From: Tetrahymena thermophila SB210
Lineage: Eukaryota > Ciliophora > Oligohymenophorea > Hymenostomatida > Tetrahymenidae
Length of the DNA stretch: 64,000 bases
Direction: 5' to 3'
Assembly (NCBI RefSeq): GCF_000189635.1
Contig: NW_002475959.1
Span: forward strand, 303,095-367,094
Shown: one piece after another, positions 13,201 to 25,500 of the stretch
Position numbering within the stretch: the stretch's first letter is position 1
Layout of the letters: every line of letters begins with the position of its first letter
Made by a program: the position numbers and the translations under genes
The notes under the pieces: model-generated
What the model was told of the DNA's origin: nothing
What the model saw: the letters and a program-made list of their open reading frames with translations, nothing else
Databases searched by the model: none

Positions 13201-15664
13201 AAACACATAATAAATCTAAATAAAAAGCTATAGGTATGCTTGTAGGTTTTTTACATGTGTTAACTATGTGGCACTATTTTTCTTCACTATGGATTTGGTA
13301 TGTTTACAACATCTCAGTTCCTAATTTTGTAAATATTACCAACATTACACTTTTTCAAATATTGTTTTAACTAAATAAATTAATATTTATTTCTATGTAA
13401 ATATAATTAGCCTGAATCAAATTGGGTCGTAGTAAATAATTTACAAGATGCTGATTTAATAAAAAAAATACTCAATGGGCTTTTTTTTGTAATGAGCATT
13501 GCCACAACTTGTGGATATCCAACAATGAAATCTAATAATGACATAGAAAAAATATTCTTCATATTTGCTATTTATTTTGGAGATGCAATTATTGCCTATG
13601 ATTTTGGTTTGATTGCTGCTTAGTCATTACTTTTACCATAGAAATACTAAGAGATAGACAAAAAAGTCAAGTAATTTAATATAAAATAGGTACTTAACAA
13701 TTAAGGCAGATTTTTGAGAAAAAAAAATTTTTTTATGTGGCCTTAATTATATAACTAAGAATAATGATCATAAACGATTTAATATACAGTAAAACCTAAT
13801 TAATTTTCACTATTTTCATGGAATTTTTGAAAAAAATTTGAAATTTAATGCCAAATATTAAGTTTTTAAAATTAAAATTAATCAGCCTTAATTAATGAGT
13901 AGCTACATTATTTGTTTTATTTACTTTATGAGAATTTATTGAACTTTAATTAATTGAATAAATATATCTTAGGTAATTTAAAATATTGCTTAATATTGGT
14001 AAAGATCACAGCAAAAATAGCAGTATAATAAAGCTTCACAAAAAAATTGAACTCTCATATCTATACAAACTATACTCAAATTTATATGTAGAATAGCAGC
14101 TGAAATAGATATAGAATTTGATTCCTGAAACACTGGTAAATATAATTTATTCATAATATTTATTTCAATTAAATTATAATTTACTCTTTGTTAAAATATA
14201 TTTTAAAATTGCTTGTATTTTTTAATAAATAGTATGACTAATTATTTTAAAGTCATTAAGCTAATTACCTATAAAAAATACCAATATTACTGGAGCTTTC
14301 TAAATTCATTCACTTTAGAAATATTTAAAAGCATATTGAACTTAAAGTTTTCTTGCCATATGACTTTATAACAAAGAAGGATTCTTAAAATGGTTATTTA
14401 TGTTTTGTAAGCAAAGGAAATGTGAATATTCTTTCTCCCAAAGAAGATGCAGTTATCTAAGTATTAAAGGAAGGTGATTTTTTTAGCTAAGTTACTTTAA
14501 CTAAATATGGTAAAAGCTCTTCTTGTCATATTATCACGTCAAACATTGCAGAGATAGTTTAAATTAAACATAAAAACGTCAGATTGATGTTTAAAATTTT
14601 CCCAGAGTTTTAAAACGCTATTTATAAATATGGTAATATATAAAAAAATTTAAATATTTTATTAAAATTTATTTAATTAATCAAAAGCAAGGAAATAAAT
14701 TTGTGTGCCTGTTACATAAAATGAAATAAAGTTGAATCTCCTTAGTGATTATTAGGAAGAAGCTTTCTCGCAAGTAAATTAATATTTTTCAGGTAATCTG
14801 CATACTGGAAAAAGATATTTAAATATGAACTCGAATATTTTTTTTACATAAGAAAATGACTTAGATGAGTAATAAATGTTGAAAAATTGTATGAGTAGTT
14901 AAAATAATTAAAAATAATAACTTTAATCTGATTTTCAAATTAAAAGTAAAAATGAATACTTGAATAACATTCCATCATAAATTCATTTAAAATAACTTTA
15001 AGAAAGAAATTAAGTACAGATTTCTCAGTGTAATTTTTCGTAATAGAGCTATAGTAGTGAAGCCTCAGGAGGTCATACAAAAAAAATAGGGAATATCAGA
15101 AGAAATTTCCTTCTTGAAGATGATGAAGGTTTTTTGGCAAATAATCTTAATCATTCTAAAGACCAAATAATTTTAAATAAACATACGCATCATTTAAATT
15201 TAGATGTATTTTAAAATAATTAACAATAAAATCCAAAAATTTAGCATAAAAAACTACCTAAAAAATATAGTCATAGTAATTTTAATCATAATAGCTTTCA
15301 TTTAAATTTGCTTAAAGAATGCAATCTAAATGATGAGCAATAGTAATAAATAGGTATACAATCTCAAGGATAAAAAATCATAGAAGCTTAAAAAAACTAA
15401 AATCCACAAAAAGCATTATTTTAAGCTGAAGAAAATACTCAAAAACGCCAAAGTAGTTTAATATTCTTTTAATATTTATATTCAATTAAAACTAAATAAT
15501 ACATCATTTAATTTAAACTTAGTCATTCATTTTTAAATAACTAATAAATTTTTAATATTTATTTAGATGTAATCGAACTCATTTAGTTTAATGATCTATC
15601 CTTAAAAGAAAATACAATTGAAGCTTAAGACTAAAATATATCAATCAAAAATTTAGGAATATGA
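4247..15664 (+). CDS. Four-repeat (pseudotetrameric) cyclic-nucleotide-binding ion channel, gene B, complete
   Basis: Predicted plasma- or ciliary-membrane channel of about 3,000 residues with four repeats, each of membrane segments, pore, C-linker and CNBD. Start: ATG 4247, with an in-frame TGA upstream and a matching ATG in gene C. Repeat I: S1 from about 4325, filter GSSFGD at 5117-5134, CNBD about 5690-6125 with the signature YFGEVAILINQYRT. Repeat II: S4-like RLFRLLRLIKFRRF near 7060-7100, filter TQGAYGD split by the intron 7358-7552, CNBD about 7980-8340 with FGG in place of FGE. Repeat III: S1 about 10090, filter HVGVGD at 10959-10976, degenerate CNBD to about 11770. Repeat IV: pore TTCGYP at 13504-13521, degenerate CNBD about 14235-14632. 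A single frame with no TGA runs from repeat II's CNBD through a Gln/Asn-rich linker of roughly 550-650 residues into repeat III (8340-10290), so this is one gene. Stop TGA 15662-15664. The architecture resembles CNGK (tetraKCNG) channels. Some exon borders are approximate. Confidence 0.88.
11691..14860 (+). repeat. Segment duplicated between gene B and gene A (matches 1-3039)
   Basis: From 11691 the sequence repeats the left edge of the window almost base for base, including introns at the same places, with scattered substitutions and small indels. One intron-borne difference: the intron before 13950 in B has extra sequence absent from A. This is direct evidence of a recent tandem gene duplication. 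The equivalent segment of gene C (about 24060-26800) matches only at protein level. Confidence 0.88.
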
Positions 15665-16595
15665 TACCTTCTATATAACTAAAAATTAAATAAATGAATA
15701 AATAAAAATTTTATATACTATAAAAGTTTTTAATATATTTATTTCTGACTTACTTTCTTACTTATAGGATGATTTTACTAATTACAGAATTGATCAAAAA
15801 AATTGTTCTTTTTGTGTTTCTAAGTTTGAAGATATATAAGAATTTATTTATATTAATATGTCTTACATTATATTACAAACAGACTAGGCTTTCTAAAAAT
15901 TTATGAAAAGTGAGTATATAATTTGATAGTTATAAATTGTTAATAATTGTAAATTAAAATTTATAATGTAAAATAAAGAGTATTAAATAGATATTCAAAA
16001 GAAAGTAGGCATCAGCTAACTTTTTAATTAATTTTGTTTAAATACTAAAAATAGATTCACCATTAAATTATTTATATTAAATTTAGCTAGTTTGTTTTTT
16101 CTGAATTTTGGTCTATTTTAAAATAATAAATAAAAGTTATCTTGAACTTTATTTATTAAAAATATTTTAAATTTAAAAAAAAATAATGTTTTTGCTTTCA
16201 ATGTAACCAAAAAATCACTAAATCAAATAAGATCATTTTTTAACCAATGAGGTGTAAAGAAAAATATTCAACGAAGAAAAAACAAAATATGATAGATCTA
16301 TTCAATTAATTAATTTTTTTCTCAATTTTAAACAAGAAATTACTTTTCATGTAGGACAAACTAATTTATTAATTAATTTCTGATTAAGTTACTCAAAAGC
16401 ATAAGTATCTTGATTTAATTAATAAATAAATATACTGAATCAAACAATATTTATAAGATTAATATAAATAGTAAGTAAAAAAGGATCATCAGAGAAAGAT
16501 AAAATCATTAAAAGAGAGCGTTAAAACTAAAATCAACTAATACTCCAATAAAAAACTACTCCCTCATAGAAAGTGTTTCAAAGATAAGCTTTTTA
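15665..16595. other. Intergenic spacer between channel genes B and C
   Basis: About 0.9 kb, AT-rich. The frame preceding the gene C start stays open for many codons upstream, so an additional 5' exon or an earlier start of C cannot be excluded. Nothing else was recognised. Confidence 0.5.
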
Positions 16596-19500
16596 ATGAT
16601 CGAAAATAAATAAGTATTGCAAGATAAACTTAGAAAACTTAAGCAAAAGAACGCAGATCATTCTTATATTAAGTCAACAAGTTTTATATGGAATCTTTTT
16701 ATTTTTTTTTTGGATTTATACGTGATTGCAATGTACTGCTTCTGGATTTCAGTCTAATTAAACCCTTTACATATGTAAATGGTATTAGGAGTATCTATTG
16801 AGATTTTATAATTAATAAATATGATTCTAGTTATTGCTTTGAGAAACAAATAAAATAACAAGCACTACTATTTTTTTACCTCTTTAAAATTTGATAATCT
16901 TTAGTAAGGTAATTAGTAAAAATGAATAATAATTTATCATTATTATTATTCAATTTAATTACAAATAAAAATTTTTAGATTAGATTTTAATGAAACTTAA
17001 TTGATGTTTTATAAAAAAAATAATTTCCTTTTTAAAAGACTGTTACTTATTTCAGTGCTTTCATTTAAAGTAAAAAACAATTTATCCTCATTTTTAATTA
17101 ATATTGTAAAATATAGGATTTTAATCTTTTATCAATCTGATTTCTTTGGTACCAAGTCACTTAATTATAATATTTTACGTTTAATCAAAACAAGTTTCAG
17201 AATAAGATGAAAATATTTCTAAAACAATTATTTTAATATTACTAACGAAACTCTTAAGACTAGAGAATGTAAAGGCATTCTTGAATAAAATTGAAAATTT
17301 AATCAAATTTCTTGATTTTAATAAATTAACTTTTTTCAGAATCTTTCTTACATTATTCTGGCTCTTGCTTGTAACTCATTTATTTGCTTGCTGCTTTATT
17401 TTCTATAATACTTATATACAATCTGGATACTTTTCTGTAACCTAATATGATCTCTCTTGCAATTACATGAAGTACGTAATTGGTCTTGAATGGACAGTCG
17501 AAGCTATGGTAGGCTCCAGCTTCGGAGATGTTTATCCTTCGACAGAAGGTGAGATCTTTTTAACAATAGTTTCTATGGTTACTGGTGGTATATTTTATTG
17601 TAAAATATTTTCAGATTTCAGCAGTCTCTTAAAAATCAGCCAACAAACCAAGATGGAAATATGGTATAAATAATTATATAAAGATTCTTTTTACAGACAT
17701 TCTGATTTAAGTATAATTTAACTCTTTATAACAATTGAAATTTCAAATGAGGCTTTTATTGAAGCCTCAATGTACTAATCTTTATGGAATATAAATAATT
17801 GAACTTACTCACAAGCTATTTTATTATATCGAATGATTATTATGAAAAATTAAATAGAATAATTGAAAATATTTTAATAATTATTTATTTTAATTTAAGG
17901 GAAAAACAAGAATAGGTATATCTGTTTGCAAATAAGAAATAGGTATCCTAAAAGATTTATGATAAAATACAGCATTTTTACAATAATTTTGAAGATGGAT
18001 AGAAAATAAGTAATATTTTTTATTTAATAATAATAGAAATATTAAACAATTTTTTAGTTAATTACTATAGTATTATTAAGGAATTACCGACTTAGTTATA
18101 ACAAGAAGTAGCTCTGGATATTAATGGTGAACTCATTTCTAATGTTTAAATTTTTAATTTAGGCTCGCCTTAGTTTGTTTTAAAAATGATTAAAAAGCTA
18201 CATCCTAAAGTAGCTGTTAAAGATGATTATATCATTAAAATTGGAGAGATTGCAGAAGAATTTTATATAATTAGCAAAGGGAAAGTAGAAATGCTTGGCG
18301 GTGATAAAAAGACTGTAAATAGAATTTTAGAAAGTGGTTCTTATTTTGGGGAAGTAGGTATCTTACTCAATCAATATAGAACCTGTTATGTCAGAGCTTA
18401 AACAGATTGTATTTTGATGTGCATAAAAAAAGAAGATTTCCTTTAGCTTTTAAATTAGTTTCCATAAGTTAAAGACTTTCTCAAAAAAGTCAGTTAATAA
18501 AGGTTTGCCACAACTAATTATGAGAATTTTAGTGCTTAATATTTACCTTAAAGTAGTTTTAAATAAGAAAATATAAGCTAGCAACATGTGCAATTGAAAT
18601 AAAATTTTTGTAATTTATTATTGGTTTAATATTTAATACAATAAAAAATGATACTTGATAAAAGAAAGAAATTTCTTCTTATTTTAAGTAAAAATAAACT
18701 TATGTTAAAAATTGTAATTTAAAATTTAATTAAAATTTGTTATCTAAAATAATTCTTCGTTTTCATTAAATTAAAAAAAAGGATTTAAATTTTTTAAACT
18801 TATATTTTCTTTAAAAATAGTTAATTCTAATCAGAATAATTTACTGCTTTAAAGACGAAAGAAATTACCATTTATTGGTTTACGCTAGTGTGATGATTCA
18901 TAGTCTCATATTTAAAATGAGTAAACTGAAGAGATATAAAATCAATAGCAGTAGATTCAAAGTAGTGCAGAAATAATTTTTACTGAAGAAAGTATTCATT
19001 AATCTTTTGACAATTAAAACCTAAAAAGAAAAATATAGAAAATATAATAAAGAAGTGACTTAAAGGTTTTAATCTTAAATGAAAATGTAAAAATTTAACT
19101 TATTTTAACAAAAATAATTTTAATAATTTATTTATAATAATAAGATTTTAATTTTCTGGGTGTTGATACTATTAACGGTTTTAACTTATAACCTCTTTTA
19201 CTCCATTTATAGTATTTGTTTTAATGATGATTTTGATTCTGATTTAGCTATTGTTTTTGAGGTTATTAGCTTTGTAACAAATCTTTTTGATTCTATATTG
19301 TTCTCTAAGCTATCAACATTTTCCAAAAAAGACAATGATTTCATTTTAAATAATAAAAAAATATTTTTTTAGTATCTAAATCAGGAGTTATTTTTTGATG
19401 TATTGTCTACAGTTCCTTTTAGCAATATTTATTAATTAATATGTGGTAGTTTGAATGTAAAAAATGACACTTCTTTAGTTAGATTGTTAAGATTTTTAAG

Positions 19501-22500
19501 ATTAATTAAATTTAGAAGATATTGTTAATATCTCATTATTTTGCAAGACCAATACAAAATCTAATTCAAATATAATTCCTTCTTGACCTTAGCTTATTTG
19601 TACTTTTTTATGAATCATCTTAATGCAGGGATCATGTATAGAATTTGCAAGTTTGAATATGATAATGCTGATACTTCATCCCTTGGTTTTTAAATGAACA
19701 ATTACTCAATTCAGTAGGAAATACCTTTTATGGTGAAAAATGTTTATGTTAACTTTTTATATTGGTCTTTCTGTGTAAGCACTCAAGGTAAAATTTTATC
19801 AAAAAAAAGCAAATATTTTTAGGTTTAAATTAATAAAATTATATTCATGAGAATATTTTATTCTATTTGTTTTTAAATTATAATTTTATATTGGTTATTG
19901 AAGTTTTTAAGTAAATTATTTAATTAAAAAATAGGTGCTTATGGAGATATTTGGGCTATGACTTCAATAGAAAAAACTTATTAGGATATTGCAAATATTA
20001 TATTTAAAATATACTTTTGTTACTTATTTGCTCATGTTTCCTTGATTACTGAAGTAAAAAAAAGTATGCTTGCACTGCATCTTGAAGAGCTGGACTCTCT
20101 TAAACAATGGTCAAAACTAATAGGGTTGTATTCAAATATAAAAGGTAGGATTAGGAAATTTTACAATTACAAATGGATGAAGTAGAAAGGGATAGAGGAT
20201 AACCAAATATAAGATAGCTTGCTACCAGAAAATATCAAAGAATAAATAATAAAAAAAGGAATGAGATTGTAAGATTTTTTAAGTTAAGAAATTAAAAAAA
20301 TTTTTTTATTTTAATAAAGCATAGTAGAATTAATTAATCCTTAAGATAATCCATTTTAAGGAGGAGCTATTACCTAATTTTTAAAATAATTTGAAAAAAT
20401 TTTGGTTCCTAGAGGTGAATTTGTATTTTAAAAAGGAGATTTGGCTTAAGAGATGTATTTCATAGAGGAAGGAATAATCTAAATTGTAAAGTTTAATGAT
20501 GACTTAAAAGAGGAAATTTTAGGAGAGATATACAAAAACAGCTATTTTGGAGGTCTAGAATTTATTAATAAAGTTCCTACTCTTAGAAAGGTCTCAGTTA
20601 GAGCCAAAACAAATGCTTGTCTTTATATGCTTAAAATGTAGTCATACATAGATATTGTGTAGGAATATCCTTTTTGCAAGCTGTTTATTGAAAATCTTTT
20701 TCCTTTTATGAATGTAAGAAATTTTTTTAATATTAATGTATGAAATGTTAAATTTAACTAAAAAAAAGAAAAAAGAGAAAAAAATTTTGTAAGACTCATT
20801 AACTTAAATTAATGTTGAAGAAAGTAGTTAGTAGAATTTAAGTAGTTATAATAAGAGAAAAAAATCATTACAAAGCTAAAATATCTTCTTACACAATAGC
20901 TCTAATGTAGTTGATTAAAGTAATGACCAATAAAATATTCTGAAAAGATTAAACGAAAGCTAAAAGAGACTTAAAATAAAAGTTATAAAGTAAGAAAATT
21001 TGGTTGTACTTAATCAACATATTATTTATAAAAATAATGAGAATAGCAACCAAGAAATTCTAATTTATAATGAAATGATTGGGTCTATTATTTAAACAAA
21101 ACTCTTATATGAGAAGATGTATCCTCTTGCAACATAAGATCAGATCAAACAGTAAAACAATAATTAAATTTAAGTTGTTGATGGTAGGAATGATTGTGGT
21201 GGAAATAATGATGAAAATAACAATAATAATCATTAAATTGAAAGTTTAACACATTTGTAGTCACCACAAGGAAACATTTTTAGTAGAATATCAACTAAAT
21301 CAAAGATATTTTAAAGCACAATTGCTTAACTTGAAAATTAAATTGAAGATTTAGTATAAAAAAATTAACTGCTGCAGCAATAACAAAATAAAAAAAGAGT
21401 AAGTTTGTTTCAGTTTGATGAAAGCAATAATAATTTGTAAAATCATTAAAAGCTCCCTTAAATATAAAAATAATAGAATGTAGAATTGTGTTGTTTTAGC
21501 AATATTAATTCAGATGTAAATTTAATGGATGATAGTCCACAAAAATAAGAATACAATTAAAATACAGAAAGAAGATAATCATCAAATTAGTAATATCTCA
21601 AAAGTATTTCTAGTTAATACTAGTAAGCTTTACATTAACAAAATAATAACTAAGTTAACAAATAAATTGCTCATTTTAGAAGATAATCACAAGATAACTC
21701 ATTTCTACAAAGCTTTAGTGAAAGGTATTCAAATAATTTATTGAAACCCATTCTCGCAGGAACTGCTGACAGTTTGTCACAAAAAGTTAATTTAAACGAT
21801 ATTAGAAAGAAATCCTCAATTCTATTAAATTTGCAAGATTAATTTTTTTTTGATTACCTCTCAAGTCAAAATATTTTGAAAACTAAGCAACCATTTAGCA
21901 GTGTGCCACCTTCGATAGATGAATTTTTGTTAGAGTTAGACAGCTAAGAATCTAATGATTCAGAGGAAGAGAGGATTCAAAGTTATTTTGAAAATAATTT
22001 GGAAATAAAAGATGATATTATTGATATAATTTAAAAAGATTTTAAAAATGTTTTATTTATTACAGAAGAAGATTAAGATGAAATTCTATAAATGCTGAAT
22101 GAATTAACAGACAATGAATATAACTCATGTCATCAAAACAGTGATGAAAAAAAATAATGTATGTTTTATGATAATTCAGAGTAAGAAGCTAAGCAATATA
22201 ATTGCATAAATACAAATAAAGCTAATTAAGAATTTGTTTAAAATATTTAAGAAGATATTTTATGTAACGATAATCTAGAGGATATTTAAATATCAGTATT
22301 AAATTAAAATATCTCATTTTCTTAACTTAGTTTTGATTTGGAAGAAAAAATTGAATAAAATAAAAATAAAACATATTTAAAGAATGCATTAAATATATTA
22401 AAGTAGAAAGATATTTATTCTTTATAGAATTTTGGCATACTTGCCTATTTCAAATAAAGATTTAATTCTTTAATAAATACTCTGTATAGGATTTTGTCTC

Positions 22501-25500
22501 AAGTAGAGTATCAAGTATCTTTAGATTAGTATTATTTTACATTGATAATTCCTCTGCACATAGCTTTCACAACTATCTCATTTTACAACCCCATTCTCAT
22601 TATAATTGAAATTTTAGTTATGCTAAATGAAGTAAGATATTTGGTAAAATTAATTTAATCTTATAAAAATACCAATCAAGAAATATCTCAGTTAAAAGTT
22701 ATTCAAAGTAAATTTTTTTATTTTATTTATTCTCATTTAAGGCTAAAAACAAGGATTTATTTTATTTAAAAATATTCAAAAAGACTTTGTTTAAAACTAA
22801 GGAGTGAAGGAAATGAATAAACTGCAAGAAAAAATATACTTACAAAAGAATTTAAAAAGAAGAAAGATAAAGCTTGCTTATATAATTTTTACTCAAGTTC
22901 TTTTGTTGATTCCTTTTTCAATGATTTTTGATTTAATTGAACTAGAACATAGAAGAGACAAATATATTTTAATATACCTTTAATTGATAAGAATACTTCC
23001 TTTCTAAAGATTATTCAATATTTTATCCAAACTGAGAAAAAGGAATATTTATTTATGCAAAGTAATTGAAACATTGATTATGTATTTGTTAATGTGCCAC
23101 GTTATAGGTTGTATACTCATAGTATTAGGAAATATCGAACCTGATTTTAATGGATCTTGGAAAATTAAAGTACCTGCTCCACAAAACAATTTTCCTAATA
23201 ATTATGTAATTTTTAATTTTTAAAAATAAACTAATAATTCTCTTTTTAATTGCAGAGAGATAAACTAGAAATAAGCAATTAAAGCTTATACTTATAAGCA
23301 GTTTATTGGGCTTATGTTACTACTTCTCATGTAGGTGTTGGTGATGTAACAGGAGTTAATCTAAGAGAAAAATTATATAGTATATTAATTATGTTCCTGT
23401 CTACATTCACCCATATTATATTCTTTGGAAACTTCGCTTCAATGGCTAAAGATGCCGGTTTTATTCTTAAAATAAAGCTTGATTAAAAGTATGAAAGAGT
23501 AATTAAAGCTGTCAGAAATATCAATCTCACTTCTTTCTAGATTCAAGTCGAAGTAATATTTAGAAATTTTATGATTTTAATGAGTTATTTTATAAACAAA
23601 ATTTTAAGTCTTACTTCAACTTTATATGGAATGATTGTCTGGGAGTAGACGAGAATTAGATCGTTGAGAAATTACCTTTTTCATTGAAAGTAGACATTCT
23701 AAAGAAGAGATATAAAAATTGTATTAATAAGAGTAGTCTGTTCAAACTAAACTCTTGGTAGATAGATATGAATGTAGTTAATTCAATCTTGAGATTCATG
23801 AAAGTTAAAATATATTTGCCAAATGACATAATCGCAGAGGCTGGTAGATCATATGAAGATTTATATATTTTCTTACAAGGAAAAGTAGAAGCCTTTTAAT
23901 TTAATGGAAAAAAAGCTTATGAAGGTGAAATAGGCTACTATTTTGGGGGATCGCTAGAAAAATTGCCTTTGACTGTTTACTATCAAGCAAAGTAAATTAA
24001 TTTAAAAGAAAAATCGTAATTATTTGTATTTTTATTTTTATTTAAAAGAAATATTTGCAAAGTTGGTGTTATTGAAAAGCAATAAATGTAATATCTTTAG
24101 ATAGTATTTCCAGATTGGTATCAAAAACTAATTAGCAGATAAAAAAGAAATTATTCGTCTTAACTCTTAAATTTAAGTTTCTTCTAAGAAAATATCCGCA
24201 ACACCAAAATAATAATTAACAGCAAAAATAGAATGATAAATTATGAAATCAGCGATAAGTTAAAAGAACACTATGAGCAAATAGCAGCTAATTTTTTTGA
24301 AATAGAAATAAGTAAAGATAAGTAGCATGATAAGCTAGAAGATATACAAGTATTTGATCAATTTAACATGACTGAAGAAGATTTATCAGAAAGTTAGCAA
24401 TGTAACGCGAATGGATTCAATCGCTAAGTTACAATTAATGAACCCCAATCCCCAAAAGAGAATGATGTGGAGAGATTTAGAAGAAGTAGAGATATAAATA
24501 AAACAATGATTTGGAACTTTTAAAATGTTTCCGTTTAAAAAAGCTAAGTGACTATGTCAGATGTAAATTAATTTTATTATCCGAACTTAAAATCTAAAAA
24601 ATAATAAAAAATAGTATAAAATTCAGAAAAACTAAACTTATAACTAGCCATTTATTATTTGTCTGCCTTAAAAGAGTAAGAATCAATAGTCTTAAGGAAA
24701 ATCTAGAGTTAAAGACATGATAATTCTTCATTTTAGTTACATATATAAGCTAGTTTAAATTAAAGATGCAAGATATAAATACTTTTTACATCCTCATTCT
24801 TCTGCTTCCTTCATACTATAAATCATCAATCTTGTATTTACCTTATACAGTTTGATTTTCACTCCTATATATGCTTGTTTTGGCCTTCAAATATCCACTC
24901 TCCCTATATTCTTTGAAGTATAATGTTTATTTTAAAGCAAACTACTAATTAATTTTCAAGAAAAATAATAATTTTTATTTGAAATATTTAAAAATATATT
25001 TAGCTTTTATTTAATTAAAACTGTAAATTAAATAATTCAAAATATAAAAAAAAATAAATCTAGAATAAAACTATTAAGAAAATTAATATTTATTTTATAA
25101 ATTAGGTACTTCACACAGTCTATTTATGCTTGCAGTTATTTATAGATTTAAGAACTCCATATTTTAAACAAGGAGTGCTTGTTACAAACAGTAAGAAGAT
25201 ATTTGTAGATTAATGGAAGTATAAAAGTCTAAAGTTAAGAATGATTTGTATACTTCCATTTAACATAATTCTTTGGAAAATTAACTAAAATTATTAGGAT
25301 ATATCATTTATATTAAAATTATTTTTGCTTTTACTGAGAGGAATAAGGACTCTGTAGCTCTTTGTTCTAGATGAAATTCTCTTAAAAATTTCAATATAAA
25401 ACAAATCTAAACAAAAATTCTTAGAAATTCTAACAAGTTGTATAAAATTCTTACTCTGGTGGCATTAATTTTCTTCTATTTGGATATGGTATGCATATAA

